A stretch of 64,000 nt of DNA, from assembly GCA_019359245.1 (NCBI GenBank), contig JAHHHR010000002.1, forward strand, positions 186,001 to 250,000, given 5' to 3'. This DNA is from Nostoc desertorum CM1-VF14. Lineage in GTDB: Bacteria > Cyanobacteriota > Cyanobacteriia > Cyanobacteriales > Nostocaceae. The first letter of the stretch is position 1; each line of letters opens with the position of its first letter. Position numbers and translations under genes: made by a program. This document shows positions 1 to 10,097 of the stretch, piece by piece. The notes beneath the pieces were generated by a model, which worked only from the letters and a program-made list of their open reading frames with translations, had not been told where the DNA came from and did no database searches.

Positions 1-2
1 CT

Positions 3-758
3 GAACGAGGGTTTGTGACTTTATCTCTTGACTTGTCTTTCTGGGGTGAGAGCGAGGGCGAACCACGCAACGCTGTTGCGCCTGATATTTATTCTGAAGA
101 TTTCAGTGCAGCAGTTGACTTTCTTGGCACCCGTCCATTTGTTGACAGAAACCGAATCGGAATCATTGGAATTTGTGGTAGCGGAAGCTTTGTTATCAGT
201 GCCGCCAAGATTGATCCGCGAATGAAAGCGATCGCAACTGTCAGCATGTACGATATGGGAGCAGCCAGCCGAAATGCACTTAACCATTCGCTGACCCTTG
301 AGCAGAGAAAGAAAATCCAGGAGGAGGCTGCAAAGCAACGTTATGTAGAGTTTACCGATGGTGAAACCAAATACACCAGTGGGACTGTACATAAGTTAGA
401 TGAAAACACACACCCTATCCAGCGTGAGTTTTATGATTTCTACCGTACACCGAGAGGTGAATACACGCCTAAAGGAGGATCACCGGAACTCACAACGCAC
501 CCGACGTTAAGCAGTAACGTTAAATTTATGAATTTTTATCCGTTTAATAATATAGAAACGATTTCCCCTCGTCCTATGCTTTTCATCACGGGTGATAAGG
601 CTCACTCAAGAGAGTTTAGTGAAGATGCCTACAAACGTGCAGCCGAACCCAAAGAATTGTATATCATTCCGAAAGCAGGACACGTTGATTTATATGACAG
701 AGTTGAGTTAATTCCCTTTGATAAACTCACGTCATTTTTTGCCGAACATTTAAAGTAA
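3..758 (+). CDS. Alpha/beta hydrolase (YcjY/dienelactone-hydrolase-like), 5' end outside window
   Basis: C-terminal part of an alpha/beta hydrolase. The frame is open to the left edge: the codons before the GTG at 15 read ERGF and join smoothly to VTLSLDLSFWGESEG, so the true start lies upstream and the GTG is internal. The nucleophile elbow is visible as GICGSGSF (G-x-C/S-x-G type). A late Asp (ITGDKAHS) and a His (KAGHVDLYD) fit the remaining catalytic positions. The family acts on esters or small acyl substrates in the cytoplasm, but the substrate cannot be told from sequence. An intrinsic terminator follows about 37 bp after the stop, so this is the last gene of its transcript. The family call is firm; the exact reaction is unknown. 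Confidence 0.85.
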   Translation, partial: ERGFVTLSLDLSFWGESEGEPRNAVAPDIYSEDFSAAVDFLGTRPFVDRNRIGIIGICGSGSFVISAAKIDPRMKAIATVSMYDMGAASRNALNHSLTLEQRKKIQEEAAKQRYVEFTDGETKYTSGTVHKLDENTHPIQREFYDFYRTPRGEYTPKGGSPELTTHPTLSSNVKFMNFYPFNNIETISPRPMLFITGDKAHSREFSEDAYKRAAEPKELYIIPKAGHVDLYDRVELIPFDKLTSFFAEHLK

Positions 759-794
759 CGTGAGTTTGAGATCAGAACCGAAGAATTATTGAAT

Positions 795-832
795 AAACCG
801 TCGTTTAAGATACAACGACGGTTTCTTTGCAA
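795..832 (+). terminator. Rho-independent terminator of the hydrolase gene
   Basis: An 11-bp perfect stem (AAACCGTCGTT / AACGACGGTTT, arms 795-805 and 814-824) with an 8-nt loop is followed by a T-rich tail (CTTTGC). It sits 37 bp after the hydrolase stop on the same strand. Confidence 0.75.
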
Positions 833-891
833 GTAATTTCAACAATAATTGAAATAAATCTTTGTCATGATGATTGAATTCGTATTCGCAC

Positions 892-1026
892 TCATTCGAG
901 TGCAAATAAAAGTTCTGTTAAAGATTGACTCTCGATTTTTAAGCAGCGCTCAAAGGTATGACGGCTTACTCCAGTCATTTGCTTAAATCTCCTTGAGGTA
1001 AGCTGTTTGGTTCTCCCGAATCTCAC
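892..1026 (-). pseudogene. Transposase N-terminal (helix-turn-helix) scrap
   Basis: On the minus strand a 44-codon frame from a GTG at 1026 reads ...LTSRRFKQMTGVSRHTFER... and then stops. This resembles the HTH that opens IS5/DDE_Tnp_4-type transposases (pattern: R-x-F-x-x-L/M-T-G-V-x-x-x-T-F-E). No DDE catalytic core follows on either side. I read it as the left-over 5' part of an insertion sequence. It could also be chance similarity, since only about 25 residues carry the resemblance. Confidence 0.35.
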
Positions 1027-1126
1027 TGCTAATTAAATTTTCTAATTGCAAATTGTCAAGCTTTTAATCATACCATAAAACACTTTTGCAAGAGTTCTAA
1101 GTTTAATACCCTAAGCATAAATATAG

Positions 1127-1189
1127 GTCGGAGCAACGGTTGCTCCGACTCCGCTCGGTTTCAGTTGGGGTTTAAATCCCCACCTGAAA
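1127..1189. repeat. Two adjacent hairpins between the transposase scrap and the catalase-like gene
   Basis: Positions 1127-1149 are an 11-bp inverted repeat around one base (GTCGGAGCAAC / GTTGCTCCGAC). Positions 1159-1189 form a second interrupted stem (TTTCAG..GGGG / CCCC..CTGAAA, loop TTTAAAT). They lie about 50 bp beyond the stop of the minus-strand catalase-like gene. They may terminate its transcript or be the hairpin end of an IS200/IS605-type element. The stems are seen directly; the role is inference. Confidence 0.5.
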
Positions 1190-1240
1190 ATGTCTTTATT
1201 TTGAATTATTATCTGGCAGTTTTCAGCCAATTTACAGTGG

Positions 1241-2251
1241 TTAACCTTCAACCGCTACATAAGGTTGTGGTTCCCGCAAGCGTTGGGCAATTTGTTCTCG
1301 TCGATACTTTGCAAGCTCGCTGTAAAGCCTCTTGCGAGAAAGATTTACGCTTCCAACAGGCTCATGATCTAGCAGTGTATGCCAAGGAGAAAATAATATA
1401 CCCTCATCTAAACGTTTGCGTTCTTCAAAGTCAAATGTTTGGCTGGGAATGCGGACAGTTGCAACTTTAATAAATGGTGAATCTGCTTCTTGCCATTCTT
1501 TAACATGGTCTTCAATTGGCGTTTTTTCGTCATCTACATAAAACTGAATGAAGAAGTCAAAAGATGCTTCTCGACCTTCTTCAGTCAAATATTTTACCAA
1601 CGCTTCTCGGAGGTAATTTTCTGATTCGGGAAGTGTTTCGGGTGGTTGTTCAGGTTGTTGAGATTTGACAGACAATTTTACAATGCGATTACCAAACTTA
1701 AATGGAGCCATGCTCCAATATTGAATCAAAAGCGGATTTCCTACCTTCTGGCTGCCAATTTTTTGCAAGATAGCAAAAGCGTAACTAAGTTCCTGCATCC
1801 GCTCTGGGCTAAGTTCTCCACTACCTGCTCTGGAAAGATCAGCGTAATCACGAACGTCTTTGGTCAAGAAAGTAGGATAATTGTTGAGTATAAAATCTTG
1901 AGTTTTTTCTTCGTCATCCAGCACTTTTTGCCCCTCCACATTCATCACCTTGATGGCGATACCACGAACATCCGATTGGCTATCGGAGTTAAATTGACCA
2001 CGCTTTTGAGGCGCACCACCATTAGAGAAACGAATCCACACAGGATAAGTTTGGGGCGTTTTGAACAAACCTACTTTCAGGTCTTCAGGAAGATTGGGTT
2101 CAATAATAAACTCTCCTGAAAGGAGTCCATGACTTTTGCTATGAATTTGGCGGAGGTCTGGGCCGGTTTTTTGTTGAGCTTGGAGGCTAGTTGCGATAAT
2201 GTCGTCGATTATTGCTTCCTGCTCAGTGGTAGATGATGTTGGATTAGCCAT
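1241..2251 (-). CDS. Catalase-fold heme protein, small catalase-family member
   Basis: A 336-residue protein of the catalase-related family, much shorter than classical heme catalases (about 480 residues or more). The N-terminal half carries the distal-His region (IHSKSHGLLSGEF, near residues 37-49) and the typical strand PVWIRFSNGG. Near the C-terminus RKRLYSELAKYRR matches the proximal heme-ligand Tyr pattern R-x-x-x-Y-x-x-x-x-x-R. Such proteins occur in cyanobacteria alone or fused to lipoxygenase; they may decompose peroxide or act on fatty acid hydroperoxides. Upstream, facing the same way at 38 bp distance, is the folate cyclo-ligase gene, so co-transcription is possible. The heme fold is likely; the true substrate is unknown. 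The ATG at 2251 is followed by a plausible soluble N-terminus with no signal peptide. Confidence 0.8.
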   Translation of the reverse strand: MANPTSSTTEQEAIIDDIIATSLQAQQKTGPDLRQIHSKSHGLLSGEFIIEPNLPEDLKVGLFKTPQTYPVWIRFSNGGAPQKRGQFNSDSQSDVRGIAIKVMNVEGQKVLDDEEKTQDFILNNYPTFLTKDVRDYADLSRAGSGELSPERMQELSYAFAILQKIGSQKVGNPLLIQYWSMAPFKFGNRIVKLSVKSQQPEQPPETLPESENYLREALVKYLTEEGREASFDFFIQFYVDDEKTPIEDHVKEWQEADSPFIKVATVRIPSQTFDFEERKRLDEGILFSPWHTLLDHEPVGSVNLSRKRLYSELAKYRREQIAQRLREPQPYVAVEG

Positions 2252-2288
2252 AAAATATTTGATGATATGTCTTCATCATCCTGAAGCC

Positions 2289-2864
2289 TTAGCCTTTCTG
2301 AGTCAATCCGGTTTCCGTAGAAACAGCTTGTAGTGGTTTATCCCAAGATTCAATAGGTATTTGGGACAAATAGGCGAAATCAAAGATAATTCCGATAGTT
2401 GGCTTTGTCTGCCACTGCGGTAAACTGAGCAAGCGATCGTAATATCCACCGCCATAACCCAGGCGATATCCTTGATGGTCGCAAGCGACACTGGGGACGA
2501 GAATCAAATCTACTTCGGCAACATCTAAGATTGGAGTGTCGGGGTGTGGTTCAGTAATGCCATAAGCGCCATTTTGGACAGAATCTTCAGGTGTCCAAAT
2601 ATGCCAACATAAGGATTTATCAATGCAGCGAGGAAATCCCCAACGGTATTTGGTGTTCGCAAATAGTGGACTGAGATCAGGTTCTTGACGAAAGCTGAAA
2701 TAAGCAAGTATTGTTTTTGCTTGGGAGAACGAAGTAGAGTTTTGTAAATGAGAGCAAATGCGATCGCTTTTTTCTCTCCACTCTCCAGCAGACATGGATT
2801 GACGGGTTTTGAGTAGAGTCCGGCGTAGTTCTGCTTTATTTAATTGATGATTAATTTTGTCCAT
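2289..2864 (-). CDS. 5-formyltetrahydrofolate cyclo-ligase
   Basis: Converts 5-formyl-THF to 5,10-methenyl-THF with ATP, rescuing the stored folate form in cytoplasmic one-carbon metabolism (family YgfA/MTHFS). The signature GYGGGYYDRLLS is present about 50 residues before the end, and the N-terminus has the usual K-x-x-L-R-x-x-L-x-x-x-R pattern (NKAELRRTLLKTRQSMS). I choose the ATG at 2864 (MDKINHQ), giving 191 residues, which fits the family. A longer frame to 2900 exists, but its first 12 codons run into the terminator of the upstream GDP-fucose synthase gene (2882-2912). Gene-specific transcription must therefore start in the short gap or arise by read-through. The catalase-fold gene follows 37 bp downstream. 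Confidence 0.93.
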   Translation of the reverse strand: MDKINHQLNKAELRRTLLKTRQSMSAGEWREKSDRICSHLQNSTSFSQAKTILAYFSFRQEPDLSPLFANTKYRWGFPRCIDKSLCWHIWTPEDSVQNGAYGITEPHPDTPILDVAEVDLILVPSVACDHQGYRLGYGGGYYDRLLSLPQWQTKPTIGIIFDFAYLSQIPIESWDKPLQAVSTETGLTQKG

Positions 2865-2881
2865 GAAATATTTATGGCGCC

Positions 2882-2912
2882 AAAAAAATAAGCTGGGCAA
2901 TGCCCAGCTTAT
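2882..2912 (-). terminator. Strong intrinsic terminator after GDP-fucose synthase gene
   Basis: Read on the minus strand, an 11-bp perfect stem (ATAAGCTGGGC / GCCCAGCTTAT, 3-nt loop) is followed by seven T residues (2882-2888 in complement). It lies 27 bp past the stop of the GDP-fucose synthase gene and separates the sugar-nucleotide genes from the folate enzyme. Confidence 0.9.
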
Positions 2913-2938
2913 AACACTCTACATTTACTAATACATGG

Positions 2939-3907
<969 letters not shown>

Positions 3908-4993
3908 TCAGAAGTGCAAAGCGCCGAGTTGTTGACGAATAGTCGCAATATCTAATGGAAATTGCGAACCATTTCCATTGGGTGAAGTGTGACCCAATGC
4001 TTGTAAATCTGCTTCTACCATTAACGAAACTAGTTCTTCAAAGGTTACTGATGGTGTCCAGCCCAAATTCTGCCGTGCTTTGGTAGAATCGCCAATCAAC
4101 AGCTCTACCTCAGATGGACGAAGGTAACGCTCATCAAACTCTACATAATCTTCCCAATTAAGATTTACGTAACTAAATGCTAGTTCCAAAAACTCGCGCA
4201 CCGAGTGAGTTTCACCAGTAGAAATTACGTAATCATCTGGTTGGTCTTTCTGCAACATCAACCACATTGCTTTAACGTAATCCTTCGCATAGCCCCAATC
4301 TCGCTTTGCGTCTAGATTACCCATGTAAATTTTTTTCTGCTTCCCAGCAACGATACCAGCCACGGCTCTAGTAATTTTGCGGGTTACAAAGGTTTCACCC
4401 CGCCGTGGTGACTCGTGGTTAAAAAGTATGCCATTACAAGCAAACAAATTATAAGACTCACGATAATTTACAGTTTGCCAGTGGGCGTAAACTTTCGCAC
4501 AAGCATAAGGGCTGCGGGGATAAAAGGGCGTTGTCTCAGTTTGAGGTATTGCTTGTACTAAACCGTACATTTCTGAAGAACCCGCCTGGTAAAATCGCAC
4601 CTGAATTCCGGTACGGTGTTGATAGTCTCGAATTGCTTCTAAAAGACGCAACGTCCCCATTCCGACAGCATCCACTGTGTATTCTGGTGAATCAAAGCTT
4701 ACTCTGACATGAGATTGAGCGCCCAGGTTGTAAATCTCTACTGGCTGGACTTCTTCTAAAATGCGTCGCAACGTCGTACCATCTGTCAAGTCACCATAGT
4801 GAAGAAATAGCCGCACTCCCTCTTTATGGGGGTCTTCATAAATGTGATCGATCCGGTCTGTGTTAAAGGTAGAAGTCCGGCGAATAATGCCATGAACCTC
4901 ATAACCTTGTTCCAACAAAAACTCACTTAAATATGAACCATCTTGACCAGTAATACCAGTAATTAACGCTCGTTTCTGTTGCGTCATGCTCAA
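3908..4993 (-). CDS. gmd: GDP-mannose 4,6-dehydratase
   Basis: First step of GDP-deoxyhexose synthesis: GDP-D-mannose to GDP-4-keto-6-deoxy-D-mannose, using bound NADP(H). The nucleotide-binding motif is [10 protein letters not shown] near residues 13-22, and the catalytic YxxxK is in [11 protein letters not shown]. The strings [16 protein letters not shown] and [16 protein letters not shown] are diagnostic of the family. Length 361 is usual. It is followed after 24 bp by the GDP-fucose synthase gene, so the two consecutive enzymes are probably made together. Upstream is a 584-bp AT-rich gap, then the sugar transferase gene in the same direction. The C-terminal tail of about 20 residues rich in N, G and S is a cyanobacterial extension with no known role. 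Confidence 0.96.
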   Translation of the reverse strand: MSMTQQKRALITGITGQDGSYLSEFLLEQGYEVHGIIRRTSTFNTDRIDHIYEDPHKEGVRLFLHYGDLTDGTTLRRILEEVQPVEIYNLGAQSHVRVSFDSPEYTVDAVGMGTLRLLEAIRDYQHRTGIQVRFYQAGSSEMYGLVQAIPQTETTPFYPRSPYACAKVYAHWQTVNYRESYNLFACNGILFNHESPRRGETFVTRKITRAVAGIVAGKQKKIYMGNLDAKRDWGYAKDYVKAMWLMLQKDQPDDYVISTGETHSVREFLELAFSYVNLNWEDYVEFDERYLRPSEVELLIGDSTKARQNLGWTPSVTFEELVSLMVEADLQALGHTSPNGNGSQFPLDIATIRQQLGALHF

Positions 4994-5577
4994 TTATCCC
5001 TTATTGCCTTTGATTAAAAAGTTACAAACAATCTGATACAACTTAGCAACTAATTGCTGAATTGCCTAATGGGAAACCTACGAGTTATTGTTGTTAGGAT
5101 ACTTTTCTCCTAAATAAATATACTTAATAAAGATTAATTTAACACGTAAGTCTCAGCTTAAATATATCAAAACTGTTTAATTTGTTTGATTATGTATATT
5201 TTTTCTTTTAACAAATAGCTCAACATTCGTTTTGTGTTCGCCGTTTTTTGTCAAAATTTTATATATATCTGGTTTTATGAAGACTGAATAAAATAAGTAT
5301 TTAAAATTAGATTTATTGCAAAAATCAGAATAAGAGCAAAATGAGCTACAGATACATTTAAAGGAATCTTAGCTAAATAGAAACACTTAAGCTCATCTCA
5401 TCCCTAAAAGGGGATTGGATAACACGAAAGACTGTTAACCGTCAACGACGCCGGAGCGACTCTGCGGTTAATTTATTTTTACAAATGATTTAGGGCTTTT
5501 ACAGCCCTTTAGCCTTATGGCAATAATTAATAATTAGGGGCATTAACTGCCCCACAGAATCGGCCCTAAGTAGTTAC
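4994..5577. other. AT-rich intergenic gap with hairpins near 5495-5555
   Basis: No coding sequence seen. The stretch next to the gmd start (4994-5400) is AT-rich and should hold its promoter, though no clear -35/-10 pair stood out. Close to the sugar transferase stop are two stems: AGGGCT/AGCCCT near 5495-5511 and GGGGC/GCCCC at 5537-5553. On the minus strand the latter is followed by an A/T-rich run and is a fair terminator candidate for the sugar transferase gene. Confidence 0.5.
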
Positions 5578-6336
5578 TCAGTATGCCCCATTATTTTTGG
5601 GCACAATGACCACATCAACAGTTTTCAAGATGATCCATAAATCAAGCCAGAAGTTCCTAAATCTAGCATAATGCAGGTCTATTTGGACTCGACGAGGGTA
5701 GGGAATGTCATTACGCCCAGATACCTGCCATAAACCAGTAATTCCTGGACGGATTGTTAAAATCTCATCAATGTGATAACCGTATTTTGGCAGTTCTTCT
5801 GTTACCAAGGGTCGAGGGCCGACTACACTCATGTCCCCTTTTAAAACGTTCCAGAACTGGGGAAATTCGTCTAAGCTAGTAATTCGCAAAAATCGACCAA
5901 TTTTGGTAATCCGGGGGTCTTGTTTCAGCTTAAAACTGCTCTCAAATTCTTGTCGCAATTCGGGCGATGTTTCCATCATTTGCATGAGGATTTCATCCGC
6001 ATTGCTTACCATTGTTCGGAATTTAATACAATTAAACGCTTTGTAATTTTTTCCTACCCGTTCCTGGACATAAAAAATTGGGCCTTCTGAGCTGAGAGCA
6101 ATCAGCAAGGCCAAGATTAAGTAGACAGGTAAGAACAAAATTAACACCGACAGCGAAAACACTATATCGAACAGTCGTTTGGCAAACTCTCCGTTTAAAC
6201 CCTGAAAAGATAAACCTTTGGGTTTAACTTTTGGTGTCTTCGTTTTTTGAGGGCGTTTTAAGAAACGCGTAGACGTTCTGGTGTCTTGCCTTACGCCTCG
6301 CTTGCCGGAGAGGAGTGAGCTCTGGGCAGTCATCAT
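5578..6336 (-). CDS. Polyprenyl-phosphate sugar-1-phosphate transferase (exopolysaccharide initiator)
   Basis: Bacterial sugar transferase (PF02397 type) that moves a sugar-1-phosphate from an NDP-sugar to undecaprenyl phosphate at the inner membrane, starting a glycan repeat unit. A basic N-terminus of about 50 residues precedes a membrane segment (residues about 57-80, FSLSVLILFLPVYLILALLI). The catalytic domain follows with GPIFYVQERVGKN, FKFRTMV-like FNCIKFRTMV, SLDEFPQFWNVLKGDMS and VGPRPL. The protein has only one membrane segment at 252 residues, so it is the short WcaJ/RfbP C-terminal form without the N-terminal multi-TM domain. The sugar cannot be told. It sits 108 bp after a GT4 gene and upstream of the GDP-fucose genes, all on the minus strand. 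Confidence 0.93.
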   Translation of the reverse strand: MMTAQSSLLSGKRGVRQDTRTSTRFLKRPQKTKTPKVKPKGLSFQGLNGEFAKRLFDIVFSLSVLILFLPVYLILALLIALSSEGPIFYVQERVGKNYKAFNCIKFRTMVSNADEILMQMMETSPELRQEFESSFKLKQDPRITKIGRFLRITSLDEFPQFWNVLKGDMSVVGPRPLVTEELPKYGYHIDEILTIRPGITGLWQVSGRNDIPYPRRVQIDLHYARFRNFWLDLWIILKTVDVVIVPKNNGAY

Positions 6337-6444
6337 ACTCCTTTATAATCCACACCACACATAGTCCCAATATTAAAGCCAAAATGAGGTGCTTCTGGGG
6401 AAAATTGCCAAAAGCCTAAAAAAATAAGACGTTATTCAAGACCA

Positions 6445-7587
6445 TCATTGCAAAAATGGTCTTTTTTCGTTGCACTTGTTTACAAAATCTAGATAACGAT
6501 CTGCAAAGATTTGCGGTGAAAACTGCGCGGCGTGCGATCGCATATACTCGGAATTGAACGAACCCTCATACATTTCAAACTTTTCTACTGCCTCCACTAA
6601 AGCTGCCTCTGTTTGCGTCTTGAAGAATATACCTGTCCCTGTATCCACACAAGAGCGGATATCTCGCACTGTTTCTAGAGCACCCCCTGCACCGTAGGCA
6701 ATCACTGGCGTGCCACAGGCTTGTGCTTCTACTAGGGCTATACCAAAATCTTCACAAGCTGCATATACAAACGCCTTAGCCCTAGACATATATTTTTTTA
6801 CCACATTATCGGGTTGCCATCCCAGTATTTGGATATTAGAGTTTGCCATATCGCGAATCTTTTTCATTTCATCTCCTGTACCAATGACTACTAGTGGTCG
6901 TTTTAGTTGATTAAAAGCCTTGACAATCAACGATATTTGCTTATAACTCACTAACCGGGAAACTGTCAGGTAAAAGTCCTCTTTCTCAGACAGAAATGGA
7001 AATTCCGCAATATTCACTGGTGGGTAAATGACTGTTGCTTCTCGGCGATAGCAACGCCAAATCCGCCGAGCTGTATGCTGTGAGTTGGCAATGAAGTAAT
7101 CAACACGATTGGCACTCAATACATCCCATTGACGCAAACGATGTAATAAATATCGCGTCACCCAACCAGCTAAACCACTACCCATTTTGCTGTAGCGCAG
7201 ATAATCAAAAGTCAAGTCCCAGGCATAGCGCATAGGACTGTGACAGTAGCAAATATGCAGCTGTTCGGGAGTGGTTAGGATTCCTTTGGCAACAGCATGG
7301 GATGAAGACAGAATTACGTCATAATGCCGCAAATCAAGCTGTTCAATTGCCAAAGGCCACAAAGGCAAGTATTTTTGTATACCGTTGCGGGCATAGGGAA
7401 AGTCCTGAAGAAACGTCTTGCCAATTTGACGCTTGTATAAATAACTTTCAGGATTGCTGGATTCAAAATCTATGAGGGCATACAAATCAGCATTAATGTG
7501 ATTCAAAATTTCTCGTACAACGAGTTCTGAACCACCGGTGGCTTTGGGTGTCAACCACTCATGAACCAGAGCATATTTCAAGGGCAC
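6445..7587 (-). CDS. Glycosyltransferase, GT4 family (WbaZ/mannosyltransferase-like)
   Basis: A GT-B fold retaining glycosyltransferase of 380 residues, probably adding a hexose, perhaps mannose, to a lipid-linked glycan in the cytoplasm. The N-terminal acceptor domain starts LVHEWLTPKATGGSELVV. The donor domain carries the E-x7-E motif in EDFGIALVEAQACGTPV (near residue 290) and the loop YGAGGALETV. It is the first gene of the minus-strand surface-polysaccharide block, followed by the sugar transferase and the GDP-fucose pair. A hairpin (AAGACCAT / ATGGTCTT) overlaps the last codons at 6438-6462; its T-run points to the plus strand, so it may act bidirectionally. Donor and linkage are unknown. 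Confidence 0.9.
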   Translation of the reverse strand: MPLKYALVHEWLTPKATGGSELVVREILNHINADLYALIDFESSNPESYLYKRQIGKTFLQDFPYARNGIQKYLPLWPLAIEQLDLRHYDVILSSSHAVAKGILTTPEQLHICYCHSPMRYAWDLTFDYLRYSKMGSGLAGWVTRYLLHRLRQWDVLSANRVDYFIANSQHTARRIWRCYRREATVIYPPVNIAEFPFLSEKEDFYLTVSRLVSYKQISLIVKAFNQLKRPLVVIGTGDEMKKIRDMANSNIQILGWQPDNVVKKYMSRAKAFVYAACEDFGIALVEAQACGTPVIAYGAGGALETVRDIRSCVDTGTGIFFKTQTEAALVEAVEKFEMYEGSFNSEYMRSHAAQFSPQIFADRYLDFVNKCNEKRPFLQ

Positions 7588-7850
7588 AGCTAACTTGAAT
7601 AAATGGAAAATACAAAGGCCAACTTGATGACGTTAATTGGAAAGTTTCCCTTTGTGATCAATTAACGGGAAGCCACCCAGATTAGCACATAAGACGCAAT
7701 CTTTCCGTCAGAGGTTCCAGATGGATGCTGCAACCTGATAATCTCAGATTGGGGAATGGGAAATGGGGAATACCAATAGTTATTCTTCCCCTGCCTCCCT
7801 TGCTTTTCCCCTACTCCTTTGATGACAACTGATATAGAAATGGTGAATTT

Positions 7851-8789
7851 ATGCGAATTCTCATTATGGGTGGTACTCGGTTCATTGGTGTTTATTTGAC
7901 TCAATTACTAGTGGAACAGGGACATGAAGTGGTGCTGTTCAATCGGGGAAATCGGCCAGCACCTTCTTTAGAGGGAGTAGGACAAATTATAGGCGATCGC
8001 ACTGATGCTACTCAATTAAAGGCAAAGTTATCACATGAAAGCTTTGATGTCATTTTTGACAATAACGGACGGGAACTTACTGATACTCAACCACTGGCAG
8101 AAATTTTTCAAGACCGAGTGCAACACTTTGTGTATATGAGTTCTGCGGGCGTGTATCTCAAATCTGACCAATTGCCCCATGTAGAAGGCGATCCGGTAGA
8201 TCCTAAAAGTCGCCACAAGGGTAAGCATGAAACAGAAGCTTATCTGACTCAATTGGGATTGCCCTTTACTTCCATTCGTCCTACTTATATTTATGGGCCT
8301 CGTAATTATAATGAGTTAGAAGGCTGGTTTTTTGATAGGATTGTGCGCGATCGCCCCATTCCCATCCCTGGAAATGGGTTACATATTACGCAGCTAGGTC
8401 ATGTAAAAGACTTGGCAAAAGCTTTGACTCAGGTTTTGGGTAATAAACAAGCCATAGGGCAAATTTATAATATCTCTGGCGATCGCTTTGTCACTTTTGA
8501 TGGTTTAGCCCGTGCTAGCGCTATAGCGGCTGGTAAATCACCTGATGCTGTTAAAATTGTCCATTACGACCCGAAAAAGTTTGATTTTGGCAAGCGTAAA
8601 GCTTTTCCGATGCGGGTGCAGCATTTCTTTGCTTCGGTGAACAAAGCGCAAACAGAATTAAACTGGCATCCTGAATATGATTTAATTTCTGGATTACAGG
8701 ATTCTTTGGAAAATGACTTTTTGGCTAATGCAAAAGACAAAGCTGAAGTAGATTTCTCTGTAGATGAGGAGATTTTACAAGCTGTTTAA
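7851..8789 (+). CDS. NAD-dependent epimerase/dehydratase family, CSP41-like
   Basis: A 312-residue atypical SDR. The N-terminus MRILIMGGTRFIGVYL carries the GGTRFIG nucleotide-binding variant typical of the plant chloroplast stem-loop RNA-binding proteins CSP41a/b and their cyanobacterial relatives. Other family strings are FNRGNRPAP, the segment MSSAGVYLKSDQLPH and RPTYIYGPRNYNELEGWFFDRI. In plants CSP41 binds and cleaves chloroplast RNAs and stabilises ribosome-associated transcripts. Whether the bacterial protein acts on RNA or on a sugar nucleotide is not settled. The gene stands alone, in opposite direction to the polysaccharide block, and ends in a hairpin at 8795-8827. ATG at 7851 fits the family N-terminus exactly. 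Confidence 0.88.
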   Translation: MRILIMGGTRFIGVYLTQLLVEQGHEVVLFNRGNRPAPSLEGVGQIIGDRTDATQLKAKLSHESFDVIFDNNGRELTDTQPLAEIFQDRVQHFVYMSSAGVYLKSDQLPHVEGDPVDPKSRHKGKHETEAYLTQLGLPFTSIRPTYIYGPRNYNELEGWFFDRIVRDRPIPIPGNGLHITQLGHVKDLAKALTQVLGNKQAIGQIYNISGDRFVTFDGLARASAIAAGKSPDAVKIVHYDPKKFDFGKRKAFPMRVQHFFASVNKAQTELNWHPEYDLISGLQDSLENDFLANAKDKAEVDFSVDEEILQAV

Positions 8790-8794
8790 CAACA

Positions 8795-8827
8795 AGATTC
8801 CCGATTTATTAAATAAGTCGGGAATCT
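8795..8827 (+). terminator. Hairpin after CSP41-like gene
   Basis: A 10-bp stem AGATTCCCGA / TCGGGAATCT with a 13-nt AT-rich loop starts 6 bp after the stop codon. The T-tract is weak (TTTGAG), so termination may be partial. Confidence 0.6.
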
Positions 8828-8968
8828 GAGTTTGAGTCAAAAGGAAGAGTTTTTTCTTTTACCTGGGGAAGAAGCAATTCATCACGTCTTCAGTTTTTAC
8901 TTGAATAGGAAGGCAGACGTTTTTTAAGATATTCATTGCGTCAATGCCGCTGAAATAACTTTCTGTAA

Positions 8969-9847
8969 ATGGTGAACGAGTTGCAATATCCACTCCACAA
9001 TGTTCTAGAAGCCCGTGCCCGCCTAGGTGAAGGCCCAATGTGGGACTCAACTCAAAACCTACTGTATTGGGTTGATATTCATAACCATCGCGTGCATCAG
9101 TTTCATCCTGCTACGGGAAAAAGTTCCTTTTTTGATGTGGGAGATGTAGTAGGTGCGATCGCAACAGCAGGTAAAAATAGATTAATTATGGCACTGCGCC
9201 ATCACTTGGCGTTTCTCAATACTCAGACAGGTGAAGTTAACCCGATTTTGGAAATTGAAGGCAATCTCCTAGATAATCGTTTCAATGATGGCAAATGTGA
9301 CCCTCAAGGCCGCTTTTGGTTTGGCTCAATGTGTTCTTCGGAAAAACCCCAGGCGAGCCTCTATCGCTATGACAATGATGGTTCATTGCATATAATGGAA
9401 ACAGGATTGACTATCTCTAATGGTCTGGGGTGGAGTCCAGATCAAAAGACATTTTACTTAACAGATTCTCCTCAACAAAAAATATATGCTTACAACTTTA
9501 ATTCCGTAACAGGGAATATTACTAATCGTAGGATTTTCGTTGATCTAACTCATGAATCCTTCTACCCAGATGGGTTGACAATAGATAATGAAGGACATAT
9601 TTGGTCAGCTATGTGGGATGGATGGTGTGTAATTCGTTTCAACCCCAAGGGTGAAGAGATATTGCGGATAAAGCTACCTGTGCAAGTGCCAACTAGCTGT
9701 ACTTTTGGGGGCGAAGATTTGCAAACACTTTACATTACCACTGCTTCAGTTGGACTCAGCCAGGCAGAGATCGAAAAAAGTTTCTACTCTGGTGATTTGT
9801 TTGCTCTCCAAACTGATGTTACTGGATTACCTAGTAATAATTTTTAG
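8969..9847 (+). CDS. SMP-30/gluconolactonase/LRE family protein
   Basis: Six-bladed beta-propeller, metal-dependent lactonase family (PF08450); members hydrolyse sugar lactones such as gluconolactone. The 292 residues match family size. Visible family features are RLGEGPMWDSTQNLLYWVDI with the metal-binding Glu near residue 21, NRFNDGKCDPQGRFWFGSM with the metal-binding Asn/Asp, ISNGLGWSPDQKTFYLTDS, and YPDGLTIDNEGHIWSAMWDG. No signal peptide, so cytoplasmic. It follows the CSP41-like gene by 180 bp in the same direction, with a terminator-like hairpin between, so it is probably its own unit. The substrate is inferred at family level only. Confidence 0.9.
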   Translation: MVNELQYPLHNVLEARARLGEGPMWDSTQNLLYWVDIHNHRVHQFHPATGKSSFFDVGDVVGAIATAGKNRLIMALRHHLAFLNTQTGEVNPILEIEGNLLDNRFNDGKCDPQGRFWFGSMCSSEKPQASLYRYDNDGSLHIMETGLTISNGLGWSPDQKTFYLTDSPQQKIYAYNFNSVTGNITNRRIFVDLTHESFYPDGLTIDNEGHIWSAMWDGWCVIRFNPKGEEILRIKLPVQVPTSCTFGGEDLQTLYITTASVGLSQAEIEKSFYSGDLFALQTDVTGLPSNNF

Positions 9848-10097
9848 GAATTATATAGTAGTGCTAAATCATTGGTTAAATTTGTAAATTCTGTTTTTAT
9901 TACCTTTTCCTTGGCATACTTATCGGTTCGTCACCATCAAATTTATCACGATCCATACCATTTCCAAAAATCTTTGCAACAAATGAATCGGTTGTAGGGG
10001 GGTAAATTTGTACGCCCCGCCCTATAGGTATTCAGTGAAATGGTACTAGATATAGTTTCTATAGCAGTTTTCAAGTAATTAAACCATTGCCTATTCT
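9848..10097. repeat. Short intergenic stretch with a degenerate dispersed repeat
   Basis: Around 9992-10026 the sequence GTAGGGGGGTAAATTTGTAC followed by GCCCCGCCCTA is a degenerate copy of the GTAGGGG...GTACGCCCCTAC hairpin repeat, which is clearer at 46777. The rest is AT-rich and separates convergent genes. Confidence 0.4.

Noticed and set aside
7662..7904. An 80-residue minus-strand frame upstream of the CSP41-like gene
   Set aside because: It runs through a pyrimidine-rich dispersed repeat and overlaps the real gene's start.
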